DNA from: Actinomycetospora sp. TBRC 11914
GTDB taxonomy: Bacteria; Actinomycetota; Actinomycetes; Mycobacteriales; Pseudonocardiaceae
Direction: 5' to 3'
DNA length: 64,000 bases
NCBI RefSeq assembly: GCF_012933465.1
Contig: NZ_JABBND010000023.1
Location: 1 to 64,000 of the forward strand
The position numbers and the translations under genes were made by a program. The first letter of the stretch is position 1. Every line of letters begins with the position of its first letter. Under the pieces are notes generated by a model, which saw only the letters and a list, made by a program, of their open reading frames with translations, searched no databases and was not told where the DNA came from. Shown here in pieces: positions 18,316 through 37,121 of this stretch.

Positions 18316-18891
18316 ATCACGTCTCCGACCGACACCGCCCCCGAGACGAGCGCGACCCCGACGCGTAAGGCACGGCTGCGGGCGCCCTCCCAGAAGACCC
18401 GGATCACCGTCCTGGCGGTGCTGACCGTGCTGGCCTTCGCCGCCGCGGTCGGCGCCGGGATCTACTGGTGGCTCGGCACCCACGGCACGACGGCGACCCA
18501 GTCGGCGGACCGGGACGTCGCGGTCGACGCCGCCGAGCAGATCGTCGTCAACATCAACACGGTGCACCCGCAGACGATCGACCAGGACCTCGCGGCGGCA
18601 CAGTCCTCGCTGACCGACCCGATGCTCACCGAGTACGGGAAGGTCCGCCAGCAGTTCGCCGACAGCCTCAAGAAGGCCGGGGCGTCGGTGGTGGCCAAGC
18701 CCGCCGGCGCGTCGCTGACCGCGTTCGACGACGACAAGGGCACCGCGTCCGCCCTCGTCGCCATCAACGTGACGGCCTCCAGCGCCAACCAGCAGCCCAC
18801 CCAGAAGCAGCAGCTGTTCCAGGTCGACATGACGCGCACCCCGGACGGCTGGAAGGCCGCCAAGGCGTCGCCGACCGCGGGCCAGAGCTGA
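18316..18891 (+). CDS. Mce-associated membrane protein 1 (start codon uncertain)
   Basis: This small bitopic protein has a basic cytoplasmic N-terminus, one membrane helix (ITVLAVLTVLAFAAAVGAG) and an exported domain of about 110 residues resembling the Mce-associated (Mas/Mam) proteins that follow mce genes and help stabilise the transporter. The coding frame with G/C-ending codons begins right after GAGGAG at 18304-18309, but no ATG, GTG or TTG is found there: candidates are CTG 18310 or the rare ATC at 18316 (six bases from GAGGAG). The first conventional start is GTG 18418, which has no ribosome site and would cut into the helix. I give ATC 18316 as the working start. Confidence 0.75.
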   Translation: MTSPTDTAPETSATPTRKARLRAPSQKTRITVLAVLTVLAFAAAVGAGIYWWLGTHGTTATQSADRDVAVDAAEQIVVNINTVHPQTIDQDLAAAQSSLTDPMLTEYGKVRQQFADSLKKAGASVVAKPAGASLTAFDDDKGTASALVAINVTASSANQQPTQKQQLFQVDMTRTPDGWKAAKASPTAGQS

Positions 18892-18907
18892 GGAAGGGGA
18901 CAGCGTC

Positions 18908-19885
18908 GTGCCACCCCGTACCCGTGCCATCACCAGCACCTCCCCGGCCGGCCGCCGGCCCAAGGTCGCCGGCCTGCGCGACCCGCGCCGCGGCAGCGGC
19001 GAGCCGGCGCGCCCGGACACCGAGGACGCCGTCGGCGTCGAGGACCCCGACCCGTCCGCGGCCGGGACCGACGCCGCCGTCGAGGACGCCGTCGACGAGC
19101 GGACGACGACCGCGGCCGGTGCCGGTGCCGCCGAGGACACCGGTGCCGAGCGACCCGCACCCGCGTCCAAGGCCCGTCGCGGCGGCGCCATGAGCGCGGC
19201 CGCCGGCCCGGCCCGCGACGAGGGCGGACCCCGCTCCGGCACCGCCGTGCTCGAGCGCCCCGCCCGCCGCCCCCGCGAGGAGGCCCCGCGCGAGCGGGCC
19301 GGGTCCGCGCCGGCCCGGCGCGGACGCCTCGCGGGCGCCCTCGGCGGCGCCGCGGCCCCGTTCCGCCGCCTCGGCGGCCGCCCGGGCCTGCTGCAGGGCG
19401 TCCTGGGCGCGGTCGTCGTCGTGTGCCTCGTCCTCGCCGGCCTGGCGTTCTGGCAGGGCCGCCAGGCGTGGACGCAGGGCCCCGTGGCCAACCAGGCGGT
19501 GATCGACACCGGCGCGACCGCCGAGGTGGTCGGCCAGACGCGCCAGGGCCTCGAGCAGATGCTCTCCTACGACTTCACCAAGCTCGACGACTCGGTGAAC
19601 GCCGCGAAGGCGGACGCGACGGGCGCGTTCCAGTCGCAGTACCTGGCGGTCTTCGAGCAGACCATCCGCGGGCCGGCAACCCAGCAGAAGCTGCGCCAGA
19701 CCGCGAGCGTGCTCAACATCGGGGTCAAGCAGCTCGACGCCGACCACGCCACGCTGATGGTCCTGGTGCAGTTCACCGCGCAGCGGACCACCAACCAGCA
19801 GTCGACCAACGCGCCCGGTCTGCTCAACGTCGACGTGGTCCGCCAGGACGGTCGCTGGAAGGTCAGCGCGCTGAACCCCATGTGA
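18908..19885 (+). CDS. Mce-associated membrane protein 2
   Basis: The 325-aa product has about 165 disordered residues rich in Ala/Pro/Arg/Glu at the N-terminus, one membrane helix (LLQGVLGAVVVVCLVLAGLAF), and a C-terminal extracytoplasmic domain of about 130 residues similar in pattern to the preceding protein (VFEQTIRGPATQQKLRQ, VRQDGRWKVSALNPM). That domain has the NTF2-like size of Mce-associated proteins. GTG 18908 follows GGAAGGGG. It ends the mce operon. Confidence 0.85.
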   Translation: MPPRTRAITSTSPAGRRPKVAGLRDPRRGSGEPARPDTEDAVGVEDPDPSAAGTDAAVEDAVDERTTTAAGAGAAEDTGAERPAPASKARRGGAMSAAAGPARDEGGPRSGTAVLERPARRPREEAPRERAGSAPARRGRLAGALGGAAAPFRRLGGRPGLLQGVLGAVVVVCLVLAGLAFWQGRQAWTQGPVANQAVIDTGATAEVVGQTRQGLEQMLSYDFTKLDDSVNAAKADATGAFQSQYLAVFEQTIRGPATQQKLRQTASVLNIGVKQLDADHATLMVLVQFTAQRTTNQQSTNAPGLLNVDVVRQDGRWKVSALNPM

Positions 19886-19932
19886 CACCCGTGTGATGCG
19901 CGAGACGCGCATGTGAGGGACCCGAACGGAGC

Positions 19933-19980
19933 ACACCGCCCGGGTCGAGCGTCGGTGAGATGACTCGACCCGGGCGGTGT
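19933..19980 (+). terminator. Terminator after the mce operon
   Basis: A 17-bp perfect stem pairs 19933-19949 with 19964-19980 around a 14-nt loop. It lies 47 nt after the last Mce-associated gene and should insulate rpoB from mce transcription. Confidence 0.8.
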
Positions 19981-20171
19981 CGTGTCCGGGCCGGATGCTC
20001 TGACCTGCGGCGAGAGGCAGCGGACCGCTCGACGGAACTGCGCGTCGGACTTGACGGGGACCGCATGGGCGGTCACTCTGTTCCCAGCGCGAGACCCCGC
20101 GTCCGACCCCCCGGTCGGGCAGGGACCTCATCGAGGTCCAGGCCCCCGGAGGCGTGTCACGAGGGGGGCGT

Positions 20172-20201
20172 TCGACACGTGCTGCCAGTCATGGCTAGAC
20201 T
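20172..20201 (+). promoter_or_regulatory. Candidate rpoB promoter
   Basis: TCGACA (20172-20177) and TAGACT (20196-20201) are 18 nt apart, a fair match to the actinobacterial sigma-70-type consensus, about 145 nt before the rpoB start. Confidence 0.45.
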
Positions 20202-20348
20202 GTCGGATCGCGCTGCCTTCACGTGTCTCCACCCCACGAGTGTGGGTACCCGCCAGGCCGCGCCACCGGCCGCCCGGGGCACTGCGCTGCGTCTCGAGCG
20301 GACGAGCTACTGACAGCGTCAGACAGCGTTGTTCCGGAAGGACGCATC

Positions 20349-23834
<3,486 letters not shown>

Positions 23835-23842
23835 CCTCGCCC

Positions 23843-23886
23843 GCCGGCCCCCGGACCTGAAGCTCTGCTCAAGCCCCGGGGCCGGC
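23843..23886 (+). promoter_or_regulatory. Hairpin in the rpoB-rpoC gap
   Basis: GCCGGCCCC (from 23843) can pair with GGGGCCGGC (ending 23886) around an imperfect inner loop. It may be a processing or partial-termination signal between two genes normally cotranscribed. Confidence 0.35.
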
Positions 23887-23930
23887 TCGCGGCCCTCTAG
23901 AAAACAGCTCACCCATCCAGGGGAGAACCT

Positions 23931-27842
<3,912 letters not shown>

Positions 27843-28453
27843 CCTGAGCCGTCCCGAACGCCCCCGCCCGGTCCGCCGGGCGGGGGCGTTCGTCATGTCC
27901 GGGGCGGTGCGCCCTTAACTCGGAACGGGGTGGAGCGCCGGCGAGGGGTACGTCAGGCAGGCGCGGCGGCGTCGGATGCCGCGTGGTGTGCTCCTCGACC
28001 TCAGGGCCGCGGACCGAGCGCGAGCGCGCGGGGGAATGCGGGCCTCCCGGGTGACGTTGCACGCCCCGGAGGCGGCGCTCGTGTATCGTCGCGGCAGCCC
28101 GTTCGACGGCGAGGAGTACACCGCCGGCGATATGGAGGTCCGGAGAGGACCTTCGAGGGCGCGCAGGGTCCGTCGAGGGATGCCTCCGTGGCCGGATCCG
28201 GACCCACCTGCGAACCCGCGCGCATGCGCAGGTATCGTCGTACCCGGTGCCCGACGCGATCGGGCCGTTGCGCTGCGCCCGCCACGGGCGGTGTGACGGC
28301 GACCGGGAGCGTCGGCGGTGTCGGTCACGAGGGGCCAGCGGTCCACCGACGACACGCCCGACCCCGCGATCCACGGACCCACCGGCCCGTGCGGTGCGGA
28401 CGACACCGACAGACGTAGCGACACGACGAGCAGGACACGAGCCAGAGGAACGA
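27843..28453. other. rpoC to rpsL intergenic region (611 nt)
   Basis: I find no supported gene; short ORFs here lack consistent codon bias. After the rpoC terminator (27856-27891) comes a long leader or promoter region for the str operon. Two sites share GTATCGTCG (28083 and 28232 onward) and could contain -10 boxes, but no convincing -35 is seen. Mycobacterial genomes carry other genes between rpoC and rpsL; none is recognisable here. Confidence 0.6.
27856..27891 (+). terminator. Terminator after rpoC
   Basis: A 15-bp perfect stem pairs 27856-27870 with 27877-27891 around a 6-nt loop, 14 nt past the rpoC stop. Confidence 0.85.
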
Positions 28454-28828
28454 ATGCCCACCATCCAGCAGTTGGTCCGACGGGGCCGCGAGGACAAGGT
28501 CGAGAAGACCAAGACCGCGGCCCTCAAGGGGAGCCCGCAGCGGCGCGGCGTGTGCACGCGCGTCTACACGACGACCCCGAAGAAGCCGAACTCCGCGCTC
28601 CGCAAGGTCGCGCGCGTGCGCCTCTCGAACCAGATCGAGGTCACGGCGTACATCCCGGGCGAGGGCCACAACCTGCAGGAGCACTCGATCGTGCTCGTGC
28701 GCGGCGGTCGCGTGAAGGACCTGCCGGGCGTTCGCTACAAGATCATCCGCGGCGCGCTGGACACGCAGGCGGTCAAGAACCGCAAGCAGGCCCGCAGCCG
28801 CTACGGGACGAAGAAGGACAAGAGCTGA
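28454..28828 (+). CDS. rpsL: 30S ribosomal protein S12
   Basis: S12 (124 aa) lies at the decoding centre. The two streptomycin-contact loops are [14 protein letters not shown] and [13 protein letters not shown], both with the lysines of sensitive strains. ATG 28454 follows GAGGAACGA. It opens the str operon and is one base from rpsG. Confidence 0.99.
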   Translation: MPTIQQLVRRGREDKVEKTKTAALKGSPQRRGVCTRVYTTTPKKPNSALRKVARVRLSNQIEVTAYIPGEGHNLQEHSIVLVRGGRVKDLPGVRYKIIRGALDTQAVKNRKQARSRYGTKKDKS

Positions 28829-28829
28829 C

Positions 28830-29300
28830 ATGCCGCGCAAGGGACCCGCTCCGAAGCGTCCGCTCGTCGCCGACCCGGTCTACGGGTCGCCGCTGGTGAC
28901 GCAGCTGGTGAACAAGGTGCTCGTCGACGGCAAGCGGTCGCTCGCCGAGCGCATCGTCTACGGCGCGATGGAGGGCTGCCGGGAGCGCAACGGCGCCGAC
29001 CCGGTCGTCACGCTGAAGCGCGCGCTGGACAACGTCAAGCCGGCCCTCGAGGTCCGCAGCCGCCGCGTCGGTGGCGCGACCTACCAGGTGCCGATCGAGG
29101 TGCGCGCCGGGCGCTCGACCACGCTCGGCCTGCGCTGGCTGATCACCTACTCGCGGGCGCGCCGCGAGAAGACGATGGTCGAGCGGCTCACCAACGAGCT
29201 GCTCGACGCCTCGAACGGCCTCGGCGCCAGCGTCAAGCGGCGCGAGGACACGCACAAGATGGCCGAGTCGAACAAGGCGTTCGCCCACTACCGCTGGTAG
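28830..29300 (+). CDS. rpsG: 30S ribosomal protein S7
   Basis: S7 (156 aa) nucleates assembly of the 30S head and touches E-site tRNA. The start [12 protein letters not shown] and the RNA-binding loop [14 protein letters not shown] are typical, and the length is standard. It begins one base after the rpsL stop. A 111-nt gap precedes fusA. Confidence 0.99.
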   Translation: MPRKGPAPKRPLVADPVYGSPLVTQLVNKVLVDGKRSLAERIVYGAMEGCRERNGADPVVTLKRALDNVKPALEVRSRRVGGATYQVPIEVRAGRSTTLGLRWLITYSRARREKTMVERLTNELLDASNGLGASVKRREDTHKMAESNKAFAHYRW

Positions 29301-29411
29301 GGGGCCGGCGGCCCCGTCCCCTCCCGGTGCGAACCACCGGGTGCGGGCGGGCCGCCTCGCGAACATCAGCCGCGGGACCCGCGGCGACGATCCGACGGGA
29401 AGAGGAATTCC

Positions 29412-31514
29412 GTGGCACGCGACGTGCTGACCGACCTGGGCAAGGTCCGCAACATCGGGATCATGGCCCACATCGACGCGGGCAAGACCACCACGACCGA
29501 GCGCGTCCTGTACTACACCGGCATCAACTACAAGATCGGTGAGGTCCACGACGGCGCGGCCACGATGGACTGGATGGAGGAGGAGCAGAAGCGCGGCATC
29601 ACGATCACGTCTGCCGCGACGACGACCTTCTGGAAAGACCACCAGATCAACATCATCGACACCCCCGGGCACGTCGACTTCACCGTCGAGGTGGAGCGCT
29701 CGCTGCGCGTGCTCGACGGCGCCGTCGCCGTGTTCGACGGCAAGGAGGGTGTCGAGCCCCAGTCGGAGACGGTGTGGCGCCAGGCCGACACCTACAACGT
29801 CCCGCGCATCTGCTTCGTCAACAAGATGGACAAGCTCGGTGCGGACTTCTACTTCACCGTGCGGACCATCAAGGAGCGGCTGAACGCCAAGCCCCTGGTC
29901 CTGCAGCTGCCGCTGGGCTCCGAGTCCGACTTCTACGGGGTCATCGACCTCGTGCGGATGCGGGCGCTCACCTGGCGCGGTGAGGTCCAGAAGGGCGAGG
30001 ACTACGCGATCGAGGAGATCCCGGCGGACCGCCAGGACGAGGTCGCGGAGTACCGCGAGGCGCTGATCGAGGCCATCGCCGAGAACGACGAGGCCCTCAT
30101 GGAGCGCTACTTCGCCGGTGAGGAGCTCACGGTCGAGGAGATCGAGCACGGCATCCGCGCCGTGACGCTCGCCGGCGAGTACTACCCGGTCATCTGCGGC
30201 ACGGCGTTCAAGAACAAGGGCGTGCAGCCCATGCTCGACGCCGTCATCGCCTACCTGCCCGCGCCGACCGACGTGAAGCCGGTCGAGGGCACGCTGCTCG
30301 ACGGCGAGACCCCGGTGGTCCGGCACGCGACCACCGACGAGCCGTTCTCGGCGCTGGCCTTCAAGGTCGTCTCGCACCCGTTCTACGGGAAGCTGACCTA
30401 CGTCCGGGTCTACTCGGGCAAGGTCAACCAGGGCGCGCAGATCATCAACTCCACGAAGGACCGCAAGGAGCGCATCGGGAAGCTCTTCCAGATGCACTCC
30501 AACAAGGAGAACCCGGTCGACGACGCCATGGCCGGGCACATCTACGCCTTCGTCGGGCTGAAGGACACGACGACGGGCGACACGCTCTGCGACCCGCAGA
30601 ACCCGGTCGTCCTCGAGTCGATGGTCTTCCCGACGCCCGTCATCTCGGTGGCGGTCGAGCCGAAGTCGAAGGCCGACCAGGAGAAGCTCTCCACGGCCAT
30701 CCAGCGTCTCGCCGACGAGGACCCGACCTTCCAGGTCGCCCTCGACGAGGAGACCGGCCAGACGATCATCTCCGGCATGGGCGAGCTCCACCTCGAGGTG
30801 CTCGTCAACCGGATGAAGTCCGACTTCAAGGTCGAGGCCAACATCGGCAAGCCGCAGGTCGCCTACCGCGAGACGATCCGCAAGCCGGTCGAGAAGTACG
30901 AGTACACGCACAAGAAGCAGACCGGTGGCTCCGGCCAGTTCGCGCGCGTGATCATCAAGCTCGAGCCGATGGAGAAGAACGAGGACGGCGCGCTCTACGA
31001 GTTCGTCAACAAGGTCACCGGTGGGCGCGTGCCGCGCGAGTACATCCCGTCGGTCGACGCCGGTGCCCAGGACGCCATGCAGTACGGCGTGCTGGCCGGC
31101 TACCCGATGACGGGCCTGCGCCTGACGCTGCTCGACGGCCAGTACCACGAGGTGGACTCGTCGGAGATGGCGTTCAAGGTCGCCGGCTCGATGGCGCTCA
31201 AGGAGGCGGCCCGCAAGGCGGACCCGGCCATCCTCGAGCCCCTCATGGCGGTCGAGGTGAACACGCCCGAGGACTACATGGGCGACGTCATCGGCGACCT
31301 GAACTCCCGCCGTGGCCACATCCAGGCCATGGAGGAGCGCAGCGGCAACCGCATCGTCAAGGCGCTGGTGCCGCTCTCGGAGATGTTCGGCTACGTCGGT
31401 GACCTGCGGTCGAAGACCCAGGGGCGAGCGAACTACTCCATGCAGTTCGACTCGTACGGCGAGGTCCCGGCCAGCGTGGCCAAGGAGATCATCGCCAAGG
31501 CGACCGGCGAGTGA
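29412..31514 (+). CDS. fusA: Elongation factor G
   Basis: This 700-aa translational GTPase drives tRNA-mRNA translocation and, with the ribosome recycling factor, subunit splitting. The P-loop AHIDAGKT (19-26), switch [14 protein letters not shown], and domain IV GGSGQFA motifs are present, with all five domains full length. GTG 29412 follows GGGAAGAGGAA. Confidence 0.99.
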   Translation: MARDVLTDLGKVRNIGIMAHIDAGKTTTTERVLYYTGINYKIGEVHDGAATMDWMEEEQKRGITITSAATTTFWKDHQINIIDTPGHVDFTVEVERSLRVLDGAVAVFDGKEGVEPQSETVWRQADTYNVPRICFVNKMDKLGADFYFTVRTIKERLNAKPLVLQLPLGSESDFYGVIDLVRMRALTWRGEVQKGEDYAIEEIPADRQDEVAEYREALIEAIAENDEALMERYFAGEELTVEEIEHGIRAVTLAGEYYPVICGTAFKNKGVQPMLDAVIAYLPAPTDVKPVEGTLLDGETPVVRHATTDEPFSALAFKVVSHPFYGKLTYVRVYSGKVNQGAQIINSTKDRKERIGKLFQMHSNKENPVDDAMAGHIYAFVGLKDTTTGDTLCDPQNPVVLESMVFPTPVISVAVEPKSKADQEKLSTAIQRLADEDPTFQVALDEETGQTIISGMGELHLEVLVNRMKSDFKVEANIGKPQVAYRETIRKPVEKYEYTHKKQTGGSGQFARVIIKLEPMEKNEDGALYEFVNKVTGGRVPREYIPSVDAGAQDAMQYGVLAGYPMTGLRLTLLDGQYHEVDSSEMAFKVAGSMALKEAARKADPAILEPLMAVEVNTPEDYMGDVIGDLNSRRGHIQAMEERSGNRIVKALVPLSEMFGYVGDLRSKTQGRANYSMQFDSYGEVPASVAKEIIAKATGE

Positions 31515-31691
31515 CCTCCCACCGCGGCCCCGATTCCCGACGACGGGATGACGGGTCGCGGTGAGGCCGGGGAAAAGCCCCCGTTAGCCTCGTAGAGGTC
31601 ACCTCGGGTCCTCCGCCCGGCGCCACGCCCACCCAGAGGACCGCACCACCAGACGACGTAAGACCCTCAGAAGTCCAGGAGGACGAGAGCA
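31515..31691. promoter_or_regulatory. fusA-tuf gap with candidate tuf promoter
   Basis: In this 177-nt gap TAGCCT at 31585-31590 could be a -10 box for extra tuf transcription, which is common in actinobacteria. The -35 is poor. The tuf ribosome site AGGAGGA sits near 31677-31683. Confidence 0.3.
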
Positions 31692-32885
<1,194 letters not shown>

Positions 32886-33323
32886 GGGTTCCTCCGCACC
32901 CCACCCCCGGTGTCGGCGCGCCACGGCGTGCGTGCGACACTTGACGGGTTGCTTGCCCGGGCGGTCGGCTCAGTCGGTATCGAGCCGACCGCCCCGGCGT
33001 GAGCGGGGTCCGTGTCGGGAGTCCAGCCAGGACGCTCAGCGCGCGGCACCGCATCGAGCGGGAACCGGGCACCCCCCGAGGGTGCCCACCGTGCCGCCGA
33101 CCGGCCACCGGTCGGGGCGGGACGGACACACCATGAACAGCGAGGGTCTCGAGCCAGCCGGCGAGGGCCTGAAGCCGCGGAGCGACGAGCGTCCGGGGCG
33201 CGCCAGCCGACGGAGTCGACACGCCCGACCGCGTGGACCGGAGAGGTCCGCGAGATCGAGGTGGGACGGCCTCCGGGGCGCCGGTGCGGTCCGGAGGACC
33301 GAGAAGAGGAACGGCAAGCCACC
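32886..33323. other. tuf to rpsJ intergenic region (438 nt)
   Basis: No gene is supported. A long hairpin at 32959-32994 probably ends the str transcript. The remaining 330 nt should contain the S10 operon promoter and leader; I see no convincing promoter boxes. ORFs reading through into rpsJ from 33012 have no S10-like sequence in the extension. Confidence 0.6.
32959..32994 (+). terminator. Terminator-like hairpin after tuf
   Basis: GGGCGGTCGGCTC (32959-32971) pairs perfectly with GAGCCGACCGCCC (32982-32994) around a 10-nt loop, 73 nt after tuf. No U tract follows. Confidence 0.65.
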
Positions 33324-33629
33324 ATGGCGGGACAGAAGATCCGCATCAGGCTCAAGGCCTACGACCACGAGGCGATCGACGCGTCGGCCCGCAAGATCGT
33401 GGAGACCGTGACGCGCACCGGCGCCTCGGTCGTCGGCCCGGTGCCGCTGCCCACCGAGAAGAACATCTACTGCGTCATCCGCTCGCCGCACAAGTACAAG
33501 GACTCGCGCGAGCACTTCGAGATGCGCACCCACAAGCGACTGATCGACATCGTCGACCCGACGCCCAAGACGGTGGACGCGCTCATGCGCATCGACCTGC
33601 CGGCGAGCGTCGACGTCAACATCCAGTGA
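33324..33629 (+). CDS. rpsJ: 30S ribosomal protein S10
   Basis: S10 (101 aa) is a 30S head protein and, as NusE, part of the antitermination complex that can bind NusG. The sequence [19 protein letters not shown] and [19 protein letters not shown] is canonical. ATG 33324 follows AGAGGAACGG. It heads the S10 cluster. Confidence 0.99.
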   Translation: MAGQKIRIRLKAYDHEAIDASARKIVETVTRTGASVVGPVPLPTEKNIYCVIRSPHKYKDSREHFEMRTHKRLIDIVDPTPKTVDALMRIDLPASVDVNIQ

Positions 33630-33637
33630 GGCGTCTG

Positions 33638-34327
33638 ATGACTGCAGATCCCCTCCGGACCCACGAGCGGCAGATGACCGGCGTCCTCGGCACCAAGGTC
33701 GGCATGACCCAGGTGTTCGACGAGGCGAACCGGGTCGTCCCCGTGACCGTCGTCAAGGCCGGGCCCTGCGTGGTCACGCAGGTGCGGACCCCCTCCACCG
33801 ACGGCTACAACGCGGTCCAGTTCGCCTACGGCGCCGTCGACCCGCGCAAGGTGAACAAGCCCGAGACCGGGCACTTCGCCAAGGCCGGCATCACGCCGCG
33901 GCGCCACCTCGTCGAGCTGCGCACCTCCGACGCCTCGTCCTACGAGGTCGGCCAGGAGGTGACGGCCGAGACCTTCAGCGCGGGCGCCGTCGTCGACGTC
34001 TCCGGCACCACCAAGGGCAAGGGCACCGCCGGCGTCATGAAGCGCCACGGCTTCGGCGGTCTCGGCGCGAGCCACGGCACCCAGCGCAAGCACCGTTCGC
34101 CCGGCTCCATCGGCGGCTGCGCCACCCCGGCGCGCGTCTTCAAGGGCACGCGCATGGCCGGCCGCATGGGCAACGTCAAGAGCACCACGCAGAACCTGAC
34201 CGTGCACGGCGTGGACGCCGACGCGGGCCTGCTGCTGATCCGCGGCGCCGTCCCCGGCCCGCGCGGCGGCCTGGTCCTCGTGACCTCCGCGGCCAAGGTC
34301 CACCCGAAGGGCGGTGACCAGCAGTGA
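33638..34327 (+). CDS. rplC: 50S ribosomal protein L3
   Basis: L3 (229 aa) reaches toward the peptidyl transferase centre. The N-terminal [15 protein letters not shown] and the central loop [16 protein letters not shown] (target of methylation and pleuromutilin resistance in other species) are present. ATG 33638 has GAGGCG upstream; ATG 33674 ([11 protein letters not shown]) is a plausible shorter start. The stop overlaps rplD by 4 nt. Confidence 0.98.
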   Translation: MTADPLRTHERQMTGVLGTKVGMTQVFDEANRVVPVTVVKAGPCVVTQVRTPSTDGYNAVQFAYGAVDPRKVNKPETGHFAKAGITPRRHLVELRTSDASSYEVGQEVTAETFSAGAVVDVSGTTKGKGTAGVMKRHGFGGLGASHGTQRKHRSPGSIGGCATPARVFKGTRMAGRMGNVKSTTQNLTVHGVDADAGLLLIRGAVPGPRGGLVLVTSAAKVHPKGGDQQ

Positions 34328-35193
34328 CCTCTCCTGACGGCCACACCCCGGGTGTGAGCGACACCGAGGGCCACGACGCAGGTGAGCAGGTCGGGTCGGG
34401 CGCGTCGTCCACGACGGCCGCGGCCACGGCGACCCTCACCGTGTCCTCCCGGCAGAGCCGGCGCCCGTCGTTCACCGCCGGCGAGGCCCGTCGCGTCGCA
34501 CGTCGCGAGGCGGACGCCGCCGCGGGCACGGGCGAGACCCGGTCGGTCCCCGTCCACACGCCGACCGGTGGCACCGACGGCACGGCCGAGCTCCCCGGCG
34601 AGCTCTTCGACGCGCCGGCCAACACCGCGCTGATGCACCAGGTCGTCACCGCGCAGCTCGCGGCGGCCCGCCAGGGCACGCACGACACCAAGACGCGCGG
34701 CGAGACCCGCGGCGGCGGCAAGAAGCCCTACCGGCAGAAGGGCACCGGCCGTGCCCGCCAGGGCTCGACCCGCGCGCCGCAGTTCACCGGCGGCGGCACC
34801 GTCCACGGCCCGACGCCGCGGGACTACAGCCAGCGGACCCCGAAGAAGATGAAGGCGGCGGCCCTGCGCGGGGCGCTGTCCGACCGCGCCCGCCACGAGC
34901 GGGTGCACGTCTTCTCGGCGCTGATCGAGGGCACCACGCCGTCGACCAAGGGCGCGCGCGCCGCGCTCGAGGGCGTCATCACGGCCGACCGCGAGCACCG
35001 CCACGTCCTGGCGGTCGTCGCGCGCGACGACGAGGCGACCCGCCGCAGCGTCGCGAACCTGCCCGCGGTGCACCTGCTGACGGCCGACCAGCTCAACACC
35101 TACGACGTGCTGCGCGCGGACGACGTGGTCTTCACGACCGCCGGCCTCGACGCGTTCGTCGGCTCGCGGACCGTGCAGGAGGCAGACCAGTGA
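34324..35193 (+). CDS. rplD: 50S ribosomal protein L4 with N-terminal extension
   Basis: L4 binds 23S rRNA near the exit tunnel. The core begins around residue 75 ([15 protein letters not shown]) and includes [19 protein letters not shown] and [16 protein letters not shown]. At 289 aa it is about 70 residues longer than usual because of an Ala/Thr/Ser/Arg-rich N-terminal segment. GTG 34324 overlaps the rplC stop as GTGA and the extension keeps strong G/C third positions, so it is probably translated; an internal start nearer the core cannot be excluded. Confidence 0.97.
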   Translation: MTSPDGHTPGVSDTEGHDAGEQVGSGASSTTAAATATLTVSSRQSRRPSFTAGEARRVARREADAAAGTGETRSVPVHTPTGGTDGTAELPGELFDAPANTALMHQVVTAQLAAARQGTHDTKTRGETRGGGKKPYRQKGTGRARQGSTRAPQFTGGGTVHGPTPRDYSQRTPKKMKAAALRGALSDRARHERVHVFSALIEGTTPSTKGARAALEGVITADREHRHVLAVVARDDEATRRSVANLPAVHLLTADQLNTYDVLRADDVVFTTAGLDAFVGSRTVQEADQ

Positions 35194-35489
35194 TCGCGGA
35201 CGCGCGCGACGTCATCCTCGCGCCGGTGATCTCGGAGAAGAGCTACGGCCTTCTCGAGGAGCGCCAGTACACGTTCCTGGTGCGGCCGGACGCGAACAAG
35301 ACCCAGATCAAGATCGCCGTCCAGGAGATCTTCGACGTGCAGGTGGAGAGCGTGAACACGCTCAACCGCGAGGGGAAGCGCAAGCGGTCCCGGCGCGGCT
35401 TCGGCAAGCGCAAGGACACCAAGCGCGCCGTGGTGACCGTGACGCCGGAGAGCCGGACGATCGACGTCTTCGGCGGACCCGGGGCGTAG
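35190..35489 (+). CDS. rplW: 50S ribosomal protein L23
   Basis: L23 (99 aa) sits at the tunnel exit and is the docking site for trigger factor and [22 protein letters not shown] and the basic loop [20 protein letters not shown] identify it. GTG 35190 overlaps rplD by 4 nt. Confidence 0.98.
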   Translation: MIADARDVILAPVISEKSYGLLEERQYTFLVRPDANKTQIKIAVQEIFDVQVESVNTLNREGKRKRSRRGFGKRKDTKRAVVTVTPESRTIDVFGGPGA

Positions 35490-35504
35490 GGGAGCACTGA
35501 GGAC

Positions 35505-36344
<840 letters not shown>

Positions 36345-36364
36345 CGGGCAGGGAGGAGACAGCG

Positions 36365-36646
36365 ATGCCGCGCAGTGTCAAGAAGGGGCCGTTCGTCGAC
36401 GACCACCTGCTCAAGAAGGTCGACGCGCTGAACGAGTCGAACCGGAAGTCCGTGATCAGGACCTGGTCGCGCCGGTCCACGATCATCCCGGACATGATCG
36501 GCCACACGCTGGCCGTCCACGACGGGCGCAAGCACGTCCCGGTCTTCGTCTCGGAGGCCATGGTCGGGCACAAGCTCGGCGAGTTCGCCCCGACCCGCAC
36601 GTTCCGCGGGCACGTCAAGGAGGACCGCCGGTCCCGTCGCCGCTAG
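36365..36646 (+). CDS. rpsS: 30S ribosomal protein S19
   Basis: S19 (93 aa) lies in the 30S head beside S13. [18 protein letters not shown] and [15 protein letters not shown] are diagnostic. ATG 36365 follows GGGAGGAGACAGCG. Confidence 0.99.
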   Translation: MPRSVKKGPFVDDHLLKKVDALNESNRKSVIRTWSRRSTIIPDMIGHTLAVHDGRKHVPVFVSEAMVGHKLGEFAPTRTFRGHVKEDRRSRRR

Positions 36647-36698
36647 GCGACGGACGGCGGTCACCCGTCCCGCGAGACCGCAGAAAGGGAACCGAACG

Positions 36699-37121
36699 AT
36701 GGCTGCACCAGCCGACACCGACGCCCCCGAGGGGGCCGTGCAGAGCGCGGTGGCGAAGGCCCGCTACGTGCGCATGTCGCCGATGAAGGTCCGCCGCGTG
36801 GTGGACATCGTCCGCGGCATGCCGGTCGGCCAGGCCGCCTCGGTGCTGCAGTTCGCCGAGCAGGCGGCCGCCAAGCCGGTCGCCAAGCTCGTGGCGAGCG
36901 CCGTGGCGAACGCCGAGAACAACTTCGACCTGGACCCCGCCACGCTCGTCATCTCGACGATCACCGTGGACGAGGGCCCCACCATGAAGCGGTTCCAGCC
37001 CCGGGCGCAGGGGCGTGCGTACCGCATCCGCAAGCGGACGAGCCACATCACCGTCGAGGTCACCTCGGTGCCCGAGGGTGCCAGGGGCGGCCGCCGGCGC
37101 TCGAAGGGAAGGACCCGCTGA
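36699..37121 (+). CDS. rplV: 50S ribosomal protein L22
   Basis: L22 (140 aa) lines the exit tunnel with its beta-hairpin loop ([18 protein letters not shown]). [20 protein letters not shown] marks the N-terminal domain, here preceded by about 20 extra acidic residues. It overlaps rpsC by one base. Confidence 0.98.
   Translation: MAAPADTDAPEGAVQSAVAKARYVRMSPMKVRRVVDIVRGMPVGQAASVLQFAEQAAAKPVAKLVASAVANAENNFDLDPATLVISTITVDEGPTMKRFQPRAQGRAYRIRKRTSHITVEVTSVPEGARGGRRRSKGRTR

Larger units (their letters stand above)
19886..20348. other. mce to rpoB intergenic region (463 nt)
   Basis: No gene is supported. It holds the mce terminator (19933-19980), a candidate rpoB promoter near 20172-20201, and about 145 nt of leader ending with the ribosome site GGAAGGA (20336-20342). 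A TTGACG at 20051 has no matching -10 at normal spacing. Confidence 0.65.

Noticed and set aside
28773-31319. An 848-codon minus-strand frame opposite rpsG and fusA
   Set aside because: Antisense shadow of highly conserved genes, with no recognisable domain.
33012-33323. An N-terminal extension of S10 starting upstream
   Set aside because: S10 has a canonical start at ATG 33324 with a ribosome site, and the extension lacks any conserved sequence.
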